A stretch of 64,000 bases of DNA from Oscillospiraceae bacterium (GCA_021769725.1 JAETSI010000007.1:1-64000), one strand, 5' to 3'; positions 25,946 through 36,249 are shown, counted from the stretch's first letter. The notes: generated from the letters alone by a model not told the origin. Translations and numbers: made by a program.

Positions 25946-27232
25946 ATGTCTTTATATAAATGCAAAATGTGCGAAAGAGAGATAAAAACAGAACCCGGGC
26001 AATCTTTGTGTGTATGCAAATCCTGCAAAACGTCACAGACACTTCCTGTTTCGGACAAGGATGACATAACTGCCATACTTAACCGTGGAAATCATCTGCG
26101 GCAGATATGCGAATTTGACAAGGCTGCCGCCATATACAAAGAACTGCTTAAACATATACAGAATGATCCGGAAATATACTGGCAGCTTGTTCTTTGCCGA
26201 TATGGCATACGATACGAAGCAGATCGGGAAATTGACTTTATGACTCCAAAATGTCGGAAAGTACGGTATAAATCTGTTTTGTGCGATCAGGCATTTCTCG
26301 AAGCAATAAATAAAAGCGATATTCAAAGACGTAACGCATACTGCAAGGAAGCTGAATATATTGATGTAATGCAGAAAAAACTTCTTCATAATTCCCAAAA
26401 AAATTTGGTATTCAATGATGAATCGGAAAATGCCCTGGCAGCAGAAGATTTGATACGGCGTGGTAATCTATGCCTTGAAAAGCGAAAATGGGCACAGGCA
26501 GACGGATATTTCTGCCGTGCTATCGCTGTATCTCCAGATGAACCGTCAGCATATCTCGGAAAACTTCTGATCGAATGCGAACTTGATGATCCGGCAAGGA
26601 TACCTGAACTGAAATGTGATCTTTCTTTCAGCAGCAACTACAGAACAGCAGTCCGTCTGGGATGTCAGGAACTTGAAACGCTGAACAGACAAGCAATTTT
26701 TAACGGCGCTGTTCAGCTTATGGAATCTGCACGAAACTCCGAAGAAATCACAAAAGCAAGGGAACTTTTTTTAAAGTCCAGAGACTGCGAGGACGCCGGT
26801 ATAATGCTCGAAGAATGCAGCCGAAAAGCGGAAGCGTTCAAAGAGGAGGATTACACGAAAGCCTGCCGTATTCTCGAAGAAAGCATATCTTATGAGGAAA
26901 CCGAAAGAGCAAGGAATATTTTTATAAAACTTGAAAATTATAAGGATAGCTATATTAAAGTTCAGGAATGCACCGATCTTCTGCTCCGTAATGATTACGC
27001 ACTGGAAGAAGATTACAGAAAAGGCATTGAGCTGCTTGCAAATGCAGAATTTCACAGCGATTATGACAATGCTTCCCGTATTTTCAGCAGGCTGACCAAC
27101 TACAAGGACAGTTCCAGAATGCTGAAAAAATGTCTCATCAAACGAAGATTACTCTCTTTTTCTATTATCGTCAAAATAATGTTTATCGCAGGTGTCTGCT
27201 GCGCCGTTCCACGGCTGATTGAAAAGATATAA
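25946..27232 (+). CDS. Zinc-ribbon / repeat protein with C-terminal membrane anchor
   Basis: 428 residues. The N-terminus has a four-cysteine ribbon, CKMCEREI then CVCKSC. The middle is a string of alpha-helical tandem units of TPR-like character: ILNRGNHLRQICEFDKAAAIYKEL and LEKRKWAQADGYFCRAIAVSP, then repeats with KARELFLKSRDCEDAG, ERARNIFIKLENYKDSY and NASRIFSRLTNYKDSS. The last 25 residues form one membrane segment. Proteins of this layout are common and uncharacterised in Ruminococcus. It follows the AraC gene by 12 bases, so they are probably co-transcribed. Confidence 0.78.
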   Translation: MSLYKCKMCEREIKTEPGQSLCVCKSCKTSQTLPVSDKDDITAILNRGNHLRQICEFDKAAAIYKELLKHIQNDPEIYWQLVLCRYGIRYEADREIDFMTPKCRKVRYKSVLCDQAFLEAINKSDIQRRNAYCKEAEYIDVMQKKLLHNSQKNLVFNDESENALAAEDLIRRGNLCLEKRKWAQADGYFCRAIAVSPDEPSAYLGKLLIECELDDPARIPELKCDLSFSSNYRTAVRLGCQELETLNRQAIFNGAVQLMESARNSEEITKARELFLKSRDCEDAGIMLEECSRKAEAFKEEDYTKACRILEESISYEETERARNIFIKLENYKDSYIKVQECTDLLLRNDYALEEDYRKGIELLANAEFHSDYDNASRIFSRLTNYKDSSRMLKKCLIKRRLLSFSIIVKIMFIAGVCCAVPRLIEKI

Positions 27233-27297
27233 TCAACACTTCGTCTTAACCATATTGTAACTAAATTTCAAATTTCTTGTAAATTTCCAAAAAAAGC

Positions 27298-27326
27298 TTT
27301 ACAATCTGGATTTTTTGTGGTATAAT
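27298..27326 (+). promoter_or_regulatory. Sigma-A promoter of the M15 peptidase gene
   Basis: TTTACA (27298-27303), 17 bp, TATAAT (27321-27326). Transcription would begin near 27333, so the entire family A element at 27354-27513 lies in the untranslated leader. Confidence 0.82.
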
Positions 27327-27353
27327 ATAAAACAATTGGAAATAAAAAATTTA

Positions 27354-27513
27354 AGAACCTGTTCATTATCTTTTTATGAACGGATTTTAGAGCATGATTT
27401 TGTCGATGACAAGGAAAAAATCCGCAGGCATACTATCGTATGGCAAGGATTTTTGACGTAGCCAACGGCAAAATCTGCCGAAAAGACGTGCGAAAAAATA
27501 CTGAACAGGCTCT
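27354..27513 (+). repeat. Family A structured repeat, near-complete copy
   Basis: Ends AGAACCTGTTCA (27354-27365) and TGAACAGGCTCT (27502-27513) are inverted with one mismatch. Inside, AAAAAATCC/GGATTTTT and CATAC-TATC-GTATG form nested stems, and GATTTTGTCG faces CGGCAAAATC. No open reading frame of note. It aligns along its length with 1-114 (reverse) and 48537-48723. The ribosome site of the downstream gene begins 3 bases after its end. Confidence 0.88.
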
Positions 27514-27531
27514 AAGGAGAGATTCTTTTAT

Positions 27532-28614
27532 ATGAACAACGGAAATAAGCGTAGAGACAGACGCAGACAAGGCGTTTCTAAAAAATACAGAGTCAGATAC
27601 GACCGTATTGCTGCTGCCGTTCTCGTACTTATTGTTCTGATAGTTATACCCGCTTCCTGCATGAAAAGCTGCAAAAACGGGAAGAAAGACAACAAAAAAA
27701 AGCAGCAGGATAAGACTTCTGCTTCTGATGCGTCAGATATCGGTGATACTACCAGTGGAAATTCTGACTCAACTATTATAGATAATCTGATTACAAGCGA
27801 CGAAACTAATTCTATTCTTACTTCTTCCGACAAGACCAATACAACGGCTGCGGAATATACTACGGAAAATCATTCTTCCGTCGATCTGAGCTGCGGAAAT
27901 CTGATTCTGATAAATCAGGCTCATCAGTATACTTTCCCTGAATCGGATTCCGAGCCTGTTACCCTTTACGATCACATCAAAACTGATTATTACAGTGTAA
28001 GCGATTATGTAATGCGCCTGGATTCTGAAACTATTAATCAACTCAACAATATGATGGAGGCTTTTTATAAGGAATCCAGCAATAATGATATTATGATAAT
28101 CGGCGGATACAGAACACTTGAAGAGCAGAATGATAAGTATAACAGCGGAAGTTCACAGTATCAGGGCGGATATACAGACTATCATACCGCAAGAACCTTT
28201 GATATGGGAATTTTTCCTAAGGACGGTTCGAGTTCGGGATTCTACTCTCCTACCGGAATCTATACGTGGATCGACGAACACGCCGCTAATTACGGCTTCA
28301 TTGTCCGCTATCCGGAAGGCAAGGACAGCATTACAGGTGAAGCTCCGAGAACGCAGACTTACAGATACGTTGGTGTTCCTCATGCTTCTTACATAAAAGA
28401 AAACAGTCTGTGCCTTGAAGAGTATATCGACAAGGTTAAAGAGTATAATAGCAGTAAGCCTTTAGAGATCAGCGTTGGTTCTGATGTATATCATGTATAT
28501 TATGTTCAGGCAAGTTCAGGCAGTGATACGGCAGTTCCGGTTCCTGTAAACAAAACATATACCGTTTCCGGAAATAATTCTGACGGTTTTATTGTGACAG
28601 TAAACATGAACTGA
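27532..28614 (+). CDS. M15 family D-Ala-D-Ala carboxypeptidase (VanY-like)
   Basis: 360 residues. A basic cytoplasmic start and one membrane segment (about 25-43) are followed by a Ser/Thr/Asp-rich linker and an M15B peptidase domain. Zinc-site candidates are His and Asp in YHTARTFDMG and a further His in GVPHASY; IIGGYRTLEEQND is the family's SGYR-type block. Expected to trim the last D-Ala from peptidoglycan stem peptides outside the membrane. AAGGAGAG precedes the ATG, right behind the family A repeat. There is no vancomycin-resistance cluster around it, so a housekeeping role is more likely. Confidence 0.9.
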   Translation: MNNGNKRRDRRRQGVSKKYRVRYDRIAAAVLVLIVLIVIPASCMKSCKNGKKDNKKKQQDKTSASDASDIGDTTSGNSDSTIIDNLITSDETNSILTSSDKTNTTAAEYTTENHSSVDLSCGNLILINQAHQYTFPESDSEPVTLYDHIKTDYYSVSDYVMRLDSETINQLNNMMEAFYKESSNNDIMIIGGYRTLEEQNDKYNSGSSQYQGGYTDYHTARTFDMGIFPKDGSSSGFYSPTGIYTWIDEHAANYGFIVRYPEGKDSITGEAPRTQTYRYVGVPHASYIKENSLCLEEYIDKVKEYNSSKPLEISVGSDVYHVYYVQASSGSDTAVPVPVNKTYTVSGNNSDGFIVTVNMN

Positions 28615-28692
28615 TCTCACCATCTGCTTTCATATCATACAGAATACCAATAAGAGACAAACAGTAATTTCTGTTTCCGGCTTATTTCAGGC

Positions 28693-28726
28693 AACATGGC
28701 AATGATTTTGCAGTGTTGCCTTTATC
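28693..28726 (+). terminator. Terminator-like hairpin between peptidase and solute-binding protein genes
   Basis: GGCAACA pairs with TGTTGCC, with ATGGCAATGATTTTGCAG in between, followed by TTTATC. The ribosome site of the next gene begins only a few bases later and no promoter is evident between, so the hairpin may permit partial read-through. Confidence 0.6.
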
Positions 28727-28740
28727 AAAAGGAGATTAAA

Positions 28741-30375
28741 TTGAAAAAATTAACAGCATTATTTCTTGCTGCTCTCCTTGCGTTCCCGTTTTATTCATGC
28801 GGAAAGGATGACAAGGGAAGCGGCGCAAATCATATGTATGACGTCCCTCTTTCGGGGAATCCACAAAGTCTTGATCCTCAGTTTGCCAACGATCCATCCT
28901 CCAATACGGTAATAAAAAATCTGTACAGCGGTCTTGTTTCTGCCGACGAAAACGGAAATATCACCTGCTGCAATGCAGAAAGCTACACTATAACACCTGA
29001 TAATCTGACATATACGTTTATCCTGCGTAAGGATAACTACTGGTTTTTCGATACTAACGGCGATGACATTATCGGCGATGACGAATATTTTCCTGTAACT
29101 GCACAGGATTATGTCTTTGCTTTACAGCGTGTTCTTGACCCGAAAATGCAGTCGCCTTACACCTCTGATTTCATGTGCATAAAGAACGGCAGTAAGATAA
29201 TAAAAGGAGAAGCAGAACCGGAAAGCGCCGGAATATCTGCTCCGGATGATTATACACTGGAAATAACTCTGGAATATCCCTGTGCTGAATTTCTGGGAAT
29301 GCTTTCCACAGCAGCCGCTTTTCCATGCAACCGGGAATTCTTTGACTCAACAAAAGGACGGTACGGTCTTGACGATAAATCCGTTATGTCAAACGGTGCT
29401 TTCTATGTAAGACAATGGTTCTTTGACCCATACGGAAGCCACAATATCCTTTATATGAGAAGAAATGAAATAAATAAGAACGAACAGTTCCAAATTCTTC
29501 CGACTTATGTAAGTTTTACTATTCAGGATTCGGAAAGCGATATCCGGGAACTCTTTAAAGAAGATAAGATTGAATGCTTTTCAACGCTCAGCAATTCTTA
29601 CAGCAAGAAAAAATACTCGGTCAAAAGCAGTCCTGCCATAACGCTTGGGCTTATATTCAATCCGGATGACAAGTACTTTTCCAATACAAATCTTCGCAAG
29701 GCACTGGCTTACTCCATTGATTACAGCAGTCTCAGTGACCGTATTAGCAATGATACAGAAACAGCTTCCGGAATTATTCCACCTGCGGTAAAAGTTGCAG
29801 GAAGAAGCTACCGTGAACTTTCCTCTGACAACCAATTCAGCTTATACGATCTGGATCAGGCAAAAAAATATCTTCAGGATGCCAAAAGTGAGCTTAATAT
29901 AGGTTCTGTTGAATCAGTAAAAATACTGGTAAATGCCGAAACAGCTGATTCCGGGGATCTCCATATCCTTTCACAGTCATGGCAGGAAAAACTCGGAATA
30001 TATATTGGCATTGAAGATGTCACTGCCGCTGAATTTGATAAGCGTATTTCCGATGGCAACTACAGCATTGCTCTCTATCCGCTTAAAGGTGATCTTGACA
30101 GCGGACTTTCAGTGATAAGTCAGTTTGAAAAGAATGACTGTCTTAAAAAAATTATCAGCAATTCCTCGTTTACGGAAACGATCCTTAAATGCGGAGATAT
30201 TCAATCGCTGGTAAATGCATACACTTCAGCGGAAAAGACTATACTCAACTCATTTGGATTTATCCCGGTTTTTTATAAAAACGCTTATCTTGTTTCTTCA
30301 CGTGACAACGAATCACTGATATATGACCCGTTCACAGGAGCTATCGACTATCGTCTTGCGCAAAATTATAGTTAA
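28741..30375 (+). CDS. ABC transporter solute-binding lipoprotein (oligopeptide type)
   Basis: 544 residues from a TTG start at 28741, chosen because AAAGGAGA lies at the right distance and the signal peptide begins MKKLTALF there. The lipobox-like end is FYSCG. The SBP_bac_5 fold is shown by NPQSLDPQFANDPSS near the mature N-terminus, YTFILRKDNYWFF, DYVFALQRVLDP and LRKALAYSIDY. An EF-hand-like loop DTNGDDIIGDDE is at 29050-29085. No permease or ATPase genes are adjacent, so this is an orphan binding protein or works with a distant transporter. A terminator follows. Confidence 0.92.
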   Translation: MKKLTALFLAALLAFPFYSCGKDDKGSGANHMYDVPLSGNPQSLDPQFANDPSSNTVIKNLYSGLVSADENGNITCCNAESYTITPDNLTYTFILRKDNYWFFDTNGDDIIGDDEYFPVTAQDYVFALQRVLDPKMQSPYTSDFMCIKNGSKIIKGEAEPESAGISAPDDYTLEITLEYPCAEFLGMLSTAAAFPCNREFFDSTKGRYGLDDKSVMSNGAFYVRQWFFDPYGSHNILYMRRNEINKNEQFQILPTYVSFTIQDSESDIRELFKEDKIECFSTLSNSYSKKKYSVKSSPAITLGLIFNPDDKYFSNTNLRKALAYSIDYSSLSDRISNDTETASGIIPPAVKVAGRSYRELSSDNQFSLYDLDQAKKYLQDAKSELNIGSVESVKILVNAETADSGDLHILSQSWQEKLGIYIGIEDVTAAEFDKRISDGNYSIALYPLKGDLDSGLSVISQFEKNDCLKKIISNSSFTETILKCGDIQSLVNAYTSAEKTILNSFGFIPVFYKNAYLVSSRDNESLIYDPFTGAIDYRLAQNYS

Positions 30376-30404
30376 AAAATGGCAGTCATTGACTGCCATT
30401 TTTT
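30374..30404. terminator. Bidirectional terminator between solute-binding protein gene and glgA
   Basis: AAAAAATGGCAGTC (30374-30387) and GACTGCCATTTTTT (30391-30404) form a perfect 14-bp inverted repeat with an ATT loop; the flanking A and T runs make it functional on both strands. Confidence 0.92.
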
Positions 30405-30411
30405 ATTCCAA

Positions 30412-31827
30412 CTATGATAAAAGTTCCTTATACATATTAATATAGATATCAGCAGAAGCCTGCCAGCTATAGTCACAGCTCATTGCACGCTTGACGAGTG
30501 ATTTCCATGCATCCTTGTTTTCATAGTCTGACACTGCACGCTTCACCGCATCAAGCATATCTAACGCATTTATGGTCTTGAATGTAAAGCCGTTTCCGTT
30601 TATTCCTCCGTTGTCACGGACGGTATCACGCAATCCACCGGTTTCACGAACTATCGGAATTGTTCCGTACCTCATAGCGATCATCTGCGCAAGACCACAT
30701 GGTTCACTTTTTGAAGGCATAAGGAACATATCAGATCCGGCATATATTTTTTTCGATAATTCCGGAATAAATCCCAGATTCACCGATACACGTCCAGGGA
30801 ATCTTGCTGCCATTTCCGTAAAGAAATCCTCATACATTTTCTCTCCGCTTCCAAGAACAGCAAATTTAATGCCCATTCCAACCATTTCTTCAAAAACACA
30901 TCGGATAAGATCAATTCCCTTGTGATTGACAAATCGTGTAACAATGCCGATAATAGGCTCATCACCCTCATCAAGTTTCAATTCATTAAGGAGAGCAAGC
31001 TTACAGTAATTCTTACCTGAAATATCTTTAACAGAATACTTCTCAATAATTCCCAGATCAGTTTCAGGATCATAACGCACCGTATCTATTCCATTAAGAA
31101 TTCCCATCAGCTTGTACTGCTTGGTGACAAGAATTCTGTCCAGACCATGCGCATACCATGGGTCAAGAATCTCCCATGCATAGCTGGGACTTACTGTAAC
31201 GATCTTATCGGCTGTTTCAACGGCGCCTTTAAGCATATTAACATATCCGTCATAGTCGAGAAGATTGGCATTATAAGCCGGAATTCCCATTAACTCGCCG
31301 AGTACTTCCCGACCGTATCTGCCCTGATATTCAATATTATGTATTGTGAAAACTGTCCGGATTCCGTCGTAACCCTGCTGATATTTATAATATACATTAT
31401 AATAAACAGGAATAAGAGCAGTCTGCCAATCATTACAGTTAATAATTTCCGGAGCAAAATCAATATATTTCAGCATTTCCAGAACTGCTCTGCTGAAAAA
31501 GACAAAACGCTCACAATCGTCATAAAATCCGTAGAGACCGTCTCTCATGTAATAATATTCATTATCAATGAAATAATATGTAATACCGTCCCTGACTGCT
31601 GAAAAGATACCGCAATACTGCTTTCTCCAGGAAACATCTACTGTAATGTTGGTGATGAATTTCATTTCTTTGCGAAGTTCCGGACTGATCGACTTGTAAA
31701 GCGGAATAACCACACGGCAATCGTGATTTTTTGCACATATTGCCTTTGGAAGTGAACCCACCACATCAGCGAGACCGCCTGAGGCTGCATATGGAACAGC
31801 CTCACTTGCAGCAAAAAGGATTTTCAT
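30412..31827 (-). CDS. glgA: Glycogen synthase (ADP-glucose)
   Basis: GT5 glucosyltransferase that extends alpha-1,4-glucan from ADP-glucose. 471 residues. The N-terminal sugar-nucleotide loop is ASGGLADVVGSLPKAI (a KTGGL-type site with Ser for Thr), and the C-terminal domain has the MPSKSEPCGLAQMIAMRYG and VRETGGLRDTV blocks with the acidic residue that contacts ADP-glucose. Last gene of the glgB-glgC-glgD-glgA operon; it begins 15 bases after glgD. Confidence 0.97.
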   Translation of the reverse strand: MKILFAASEAVPYAASGGLADVVGSLPKAICAKNHDCRVVIPLYKSISPELRKEMKFITNITVDVSWRKQYCGIFSAVRDGITYYFIDNEYYYMRDGLYGFYDDCERFVFFSRAVLEMLKYIDFAPEIINCNDWQTALIPVYYNVYYKYQQGYDGIRTVFTIHNIEYQGRYGREVLGELMGIPAYNANLLDYDGYVNMLKGAVETADKIVTVSPSYAWEILDPWYAHGLDRILVTKQYKLMGILNGIDTVRYDPETDLGIIEKYSVKDISGKNYCKLALLNELKLDEGDEPIIGIVTRFVNHKGIDLIRCVFEEMVGMGIKFAVLGSGEKMYEDFFTEMAARFPGRVSVNLGFIPELSKKIYAGSDMFLMPSKSEPCGLAQMIAMRYGTIPIVRETGGLRDTVRDNGGINGNGFTFKTINALDMLDAVKRAVSDYENKDAWKSLVKRAMSCDYSWQASADIYINMYKELLS

Positions 31828-31842
31828 ATTCCGTCACCGCCA

Positions 31843-32964
31843 TTAAATTTTTCCGTTTTTATTAATATAAAGAGGATATGACTCTGATCCGGTCAAAACT
31901 TTATCATCGCTTATTTCAACATTCTTGTCAGTAATAACAGAGCTTATATTACACTTACTGCCGACCTTTGTTCCCTGAAGAAGCACACAGTTTCTTACAA
32001 CAGCACCCTTGCCGATCTTTACGCCTCTGAAAAGAACTGAATTTTCAACAGTACCCTCAATAATACATCCGTCTGCAATAAGTGAATCCTTTATATCAGA
32101 CTCCAGACCGTATTTTACAGGGCCGTTATCGCCTATTTTTGTGTAAACAGGCATTGATTTCTTAAAGAGTGCGGAGCGCTTTTCCTTATCAAGAAGCATC
32201 TTGTTGGCATTGTAATAACTCTGAATACTGTCAATCCTTGTGAAAAATTCCTTATGTTCATAACCAATTATCTTATACTCGTTCTTTTTGCCCTGAAGTA
32301 TTTCACGAGTGAAGCTGAACTGATTTCTGCTTGCTGCGTCAGAAACGATTTTCTTAAGGAATTCTTTGCTTATTATTAACATTTCTGTCCAGATATTGCA
32401 TTCTCCGGAGATCTTCGGAGCAACCAGAACATCCTTGAGACAGTTGTCATCGTCAAATTCCAGAACTGTTGTTGAAGCATTCTTTTCCCCGTCATAATAC
32501 CCCCTGCTGTAAATCAGGGTAATATCGGCTCCGGACTTCATATGCTGCTTGAGCACCGGGTCAAAGTTGATAGTAGTGATAACATCGCAGTTAGCCATTA
32601 TAACATACTGTGCCTTTGAATGTTCAACAAAACTCCAGACATTGTTGAGAGCGTCCAAACGGCCATTATAGATGCCGCCAGTCTGACTGTACGGAGGAAG
32701 AAGATGAAGTCCGCCCTTTTTACGTGACAGATCCCAATCACGTCCTGAGCCAAGATGATCGAGCAGTGATCCGTAGTTTGATTTTGTTATAACGCCTACC
32801 TCTGAAACTCCGGAATTGACCATGTTTGAAAGAGGAAAATCTATCAGCCTGTAACGGCCGCCGAAAGGGATAGATCCCATTGTTCTCTGCTTCGTTAGCT
32901 CGCTGACATAAGCATCATGCATACTTGCAAAAATAAGTCCTAAAACATTGTAATTAACACTCAT
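31843..32964 (-). CDS. glgD: Glucose-1-phosphate adenylyltransferase, GlgD subunit
   Basis: 373 residues from MSVNYNVLGL (ATG 32964), which has GGAGG upstream. It resembles GlgC throughout, but the N-terminal nucleotide loop is degenerate: LIFASMHDAYVSELT replaces the GGQGSRL loop, while [20 protein letters not shown] is kept. GlgD is known as a regulatory partner that forms a heterotetramer with GlgC in Firmicutes. The C-terminal left-handed beta-helix hexapeptides (DSLIADGCIIEGTVENS) are present. Confidence 0.95.
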   Translation of the reverse strand: MSVNYNVLGLIFASMHDAYVSELTKQRTMGSIPFGGRYRLIDFPLSNMVNSGVSEVGVITKSNYGSLLDHLGSGRDWDLSRKKGGLHLLPPYSQTGGIYNGRLDALNNVWSFVEHSKAQYVIMANCDVITTINFDPVLKQHMKSGADITLIYSRGYYDGEKNASTTVLEFDDDNCLKDVLVAPKISGECNIWTEMLIISKEFLKKIVSDAASRNQFSFTREILQGKKNEYKIIGYEHKEFFTRIDSIQSYYNANKMLLDKEKRSALFKKSMPVYTKIGDNGPVKYGLESDIKDSLIADGCIIEGTVENSVLFRGVKIGKGAVVRNCVLLQGTKVGSKCNISSVITDKNVEISDDKVLTGSESYPLYINKNGKI

Positions 32965-32980
32965 ACTAAAATTCCTCCGC

Positions 32981-34207
32981 TCAGATATTATCGCTGATGA
33001 TCTGCTTAGGCTCAACGACCTTATTTCCGGAAACGGTAACATTATGACCAACTACGGCTATTCCCCAGTCGTCTCTGTTTTCAACGTTTTCAGGACTTGT
33101 ACCTACTCTGGCGCCGCCCTCGATAACGCTGTCTTCACCAACGATCGAATACTCGACTACAGCTCCCGATTTAATTACCGTTCCTGGCATAACAATACTG
33201 TAATTTACAGTTGCTCCCTCCTCAATTGTAACACCAGAAAACAGAATCGAGAAATCAACAGTTCCGTCGATCTCGCTGCCCTCGGAGATCATTGAATTCT
33301 CGATATTGGCATTATCGCCGATATACTGGGGAGGCATATTGTTATTTCTGGAATAGATCTTCCAACTCGGATCATAAAGATCAAGCGGAACACTGGGGCT
33401 GAGGAGATCCATATTTGCTTCCCAGAGTGAATCAAGAGTTCCTACGTCCTTCCAGTATCCCTCAAACTCATAGGCGAACAAACGCTGATCGTCACGAAGC
33501 ATAGAGGTGATGATATCCTTACCAAAGTCTTTAGACCATTTTTCGCCTCTGTCACGCTTTGCATTGGCATCCTCTTCATTTTCAATGAGATACTTGCGAA
33601 GCTTATCCCAGCTGAACACATATATACCCATTGAAGCAAGAGTAGACTTAGGCTCCTTTGGTTTTTCAACGAAATCAATAACCTTGTTCTGGTCGTCACA
33701 GATCATGATACCAAAACGTGAAGCCTCGGCTCTCGGAACGTCAATAACAGAAATAGTGCAGTCTGCATTGTTGGCAACATGGAAATCAACCATTTTTGAA
33801 TAGTCCATTTTGTAGATATGGTCACCGCCGAGAACTACTACATACTCAGGATCATATCGCTCAATAAATCGTATATTCTGATAAATAGCATTTGCTGTTC
33901 CCTCATACCATGAAGCACCTGCCTGAGTCTCATATGGCGGCAGAACATGAACACCGCCGTTCATCTTATCCAGATCCCATGGCTGACCATTTCCGATATA
34001 CTCATTGAGCACAAGCGGCTGATACTGCGTGAGCACACCTACCGTGTCGATACCGGAATTGGTACAGTTTGAGAGTGGGAAATCAATCAGCCGGTATTTT
34101 CCACCGTAAGGAACTGCGGGTTTTGCTACATTTTTTGTCAGTGCATAGAGTCTGCTTCCCTGACCGCCGGCCAGAAGCATTGCAACGACTCTTTTCTTAG
34201 TATACAT
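32981..34207 (-). CDS. glgC: Glucose-1-phosphate adenylyltransferase, catalytic subunit
   Basis: Makes ADP-glucose from glucose 1-phosphate and ATP, the committed step of glycogen synthesis. 408 residues. Nucleotide loop [14 protein letters not shown] with catalytic Arg, then [29 protein letters not shown] and [13 protein letters not shown] with the metal Asp, and FVEKPKEP. C-terminal beta-helix follows. 16 bases separate its stop from glgD. Confidence 0.97.
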   Translation of the reverse strand: MYTKKRVVAMLLAGGQGSRLYALTKNVAKPAVPYGGKYRLIDFPLSNCTNSGIDTVGVLTQYQPLVLNEYIGNGQPWDLDKMNGGVHVLPPYETQAGASWYEGTANAIYQNIRFIERYDPEYVVVLGGDHIYKMDYSKMVDFHVANNADCTISVIDVPRAEASRFGIMICDDQNKVIDFVEKPKEPKSTLASMGIYVFSWDKLRKYLIENEEDANAKRDRGEKWSKDFGKDIITSMLRDDQRLFAYEFEGYWKDVGTLDSLWEANMDLLSPSVPLDLYDPSWKIYSRNNNMPPQYIGDNANIENSMISEGSEIDGTVDFSILFSGVTIEEGATVNYSIVMPGTVIKSGAVVEYSIVGEDSVIEGGARVGTSPENVENRDDWGIAVVGHNVTVSGNKVVEPKQIISDNI

Positions 34208-34239
34208 ATAGTATTCCTCCTAAAAGTGTTATATAATGA

Positions 34240-36225
34240 TTATTTATCTGCCGTTTTACCAGCCGGTTTTCTGGTTGTTTTCTTTGGCTTTTCGGCAGAT
34301 TCCGGCTCTGTCTTTTCTTTCGGAGTTCTCTTTTTCACCGGAGCATATTTAAGGTAGATAACCGAGAGAGGTGCAAGTGTCATAGAAATACTCTGATCGT
34401 GTCCATGCATTCCCTCATTTTCAGATTTAAACGACTTTTCCGTTACTCCCGAACCGCCGAATTCCTTGGCATCAGTATTGAACACCAGTTTATATCTTCC
34501 CTTATAGGGAACTCCGATTCTGTAATCCCGGCGTTCAACAGGCACAAAGTTGCACACTGCAATAACTTCATCACCGTTGTCGTCAATACGCCTGAAAGCA
34601 ATAACGCTCTGCTTGTAGTCGTCATTGGATATCCAGCTGAATCCTCCCCATGAATCATCATTCTGCCACAAAGGAGAATTTTCAGCATAGAATTTATTAA
34701 GTTTTTCCGAGAATTTAAGGAGATTTTTGTGGGAATCATATTCCATAAGATTCCAGTCAAGCTGAGACTGATAATTCCATTCATTCGTCTGTCCGAATTC
34801 CTGTCCCATAAAAAGAAGCTTTTTGCCGGGATGTGCCATCATATAAGCAAGGAAAGCACGGTATGAAGCAAATTTCTGATCGTACTCGCCGGGCATCTTG
34901 TTTATCATGGAGCACTTTCCGTAAACCACCTCATCATGAGAGATCGGCAGAATATAATTCTCAGAGAAAGCATAGAAGAAAGAGAACGTGAGCTTATCAT
35001 GATTGAACGAACGATAGATAGGATCAAGGGACATATAGTTCAGCATATCGTTCATCCAACCCATATTCCACTTGAAATTAAAGCCGAGACCGCCTATATC
35101 CGTAGGCTTTGTAACGAGAGGCCATGCCGTTGATTCCTCAGCTATCATAAGAGCATCAGGATGCTTTAAAAATACTGCTTCGTTAAGATGTTTCAGGAAC
35201 TCCACGGCTTCAAGGTTTTCATTTCCGCCGTAAATATTGGCGCACCATTCGCCGTCACGCCTGTCATAATCCAGATAAAGCATCGAGGCAACGGCGTCTA
35301 CACGAAGTCCGTCTACATGGAACTCATCAAACCAGTAGTTTGCGCTGGAGATAAGGAAAGAGCATACTTCTGCCTTGCCATAATCAAAAACTCTGGTTCC
35401 CCAAGCCTTGTGCTCTCTCTTACGCTCATCGGTATATTCATAACAGCAAGTTCCGTCAAATTCGTATAGTCCCGCACCGTCTTTCGGGAAGTGTGCCGGA
35501 ACCCAGTCAAGGATAACTCCGATGCCTGCTTCATGGAACATATCGACCATTTTCCTGAAATCGTCAGGAGTTCCGTATCTGGAAGTCGGAGCAAAGTATC
35601 CCGTTACCTGATATCCCCACGAGCCGTCAAAAGGATATTCTGTAAGCGGCATAAATTCGATATGGGTATAGGACATCTTTTTAAGATACGGAATTATCTC
35701 ACCTGCAAATGTGATATAGTCAATAAACTCACGATCTGTATCCCTCTTCCAGGAACTGAGATGAACTTCATAGACGTTTACCGGACTTTTATATATGATT
35801 TTTTCTTTTTTGGATTCAAACCATTTCTGGTCATTCCACTGGTAGCTGCTCTCAAAGATCTTGGAAGCTGTTCCGGGACGTGTTTCAAAATGAGTGCCGT
35901 AAGGATCTGATTTAAGGATTGTTCTTCCGTCTTTTGTCTCTATGCTGTATTTATATGTGTCAAACTGCTTCAGACGTGGAACATCAGCTTCCCACACGCC
36001 GTCAGCGATCAGTTTCATAGGATTTTTAGTACGATCCCATTCGTTAAAATCGCCGACAACAGATATGCTTACGGCATTAGGAGCCCAAACCTTAAAGTTG
36101 AACGTATACCCTCTTCCTTTTTTCTTTGAATGAACACCGAAAAATTTATAAGCCTCATAATTTTTTCCCTGATAAAACAGATACAGTGGAAAATCATTTG
36201 GATTTGAGTTATTATTACCTGACAT
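34240..36225 (-). CDS. glgB: 1,4-alpha-glucan branching enzyme (operon copy)
   Basis: Introduces alpha-1,6 branches. 661 residues: CBM48 (about 28-125), GH13 catalytic barrel, C-terminal beta domain, and a Lys/Pro/Glu-rich tail of about 30 residues. Catalytic residues: nucleophile Asp in [17 protein letters not shown], acid/base Glu in MIAEEST and transition-state Asp in [11 protein letters not shown]. It lacks the extra N1 domain of E. coli GlgB. First gene of the glg operon, 32 bases ahead of glgC. A second branching enzyme at 46714 differs strongly in the loop after the nucleophile. Confidence 0.96.
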   Translation of the reverse strand: MSGNNNSNPNDFPLYLFYQGKNYEAYKFFGVHSKKKGRGYTFNFKVWAPNAVSISVVGDFNEWDRTKNPMKLIADGVWEADVPRLKQFDTYKYSIETKDGRTILKSDPYGTHFETRPGTASKIFESSYQWNDQKWFESKKEKIIYKSPVNVYEVHLSSWKRDTDREFIDYITFAGEIIPYLKKMSYTHIEFMPLTEYPFDGSWGYQVTGYFAPTSRYGTPDDFRKMVDMFHEAGIGVILDWVPAHFPKDGAGLYEFDGTCCYEYTDERKREHKAWGTRVFDYGKAEVCSFLISSANYWFDEFHVDGLRVDAVASMLYLDYDRRDGEWCANIYGGNENLEAVEFLKHLNEAVFLKHPDALMIAEESTAWPLVTKPTDIGGLGFNFKWNMGWMNDMLNYMSLDPIYRSFNHDKLTFSFFYAFSENYILPISHDEVVYGKCSMINKMPGEYDQKFASYRAFLAYMMAHPGKKLLFMGQEFGQTNEWNYQSQLDWNLMEYDSHKNLLKFSEKLNKFYAENSPLWQNDDSWGGFSWISNDDYKQSVIAFRRIDDNGDEVIAVCNFVPVERRDYRIGVPYKGRYKLVFNTDAKEFGGSGVTEKSFKSENEGMHGHDQSISMTLAPLSVIYLKYAPVKKRTPKEKTEPESAEKPKKTTRKPAGKTADK

Positions 36226-36249
36226 AATTCAGCCCCCTTTGTTATTTAC

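Noticed and set aside
27355-27364. GAACCTGTTC as a LexA (SOS) box
   Set aside because: The Gram-positive box needs four bases between GAAC and GTTC; here there are two, and the match is part of the repeat end.
27532-28614. Vancomycin resistance gene
   Set aside because: VanY-like fold only; no vanH, vanA, vanX or two-component genes nearby, so a normal carboxypeptidase is the simpler call.
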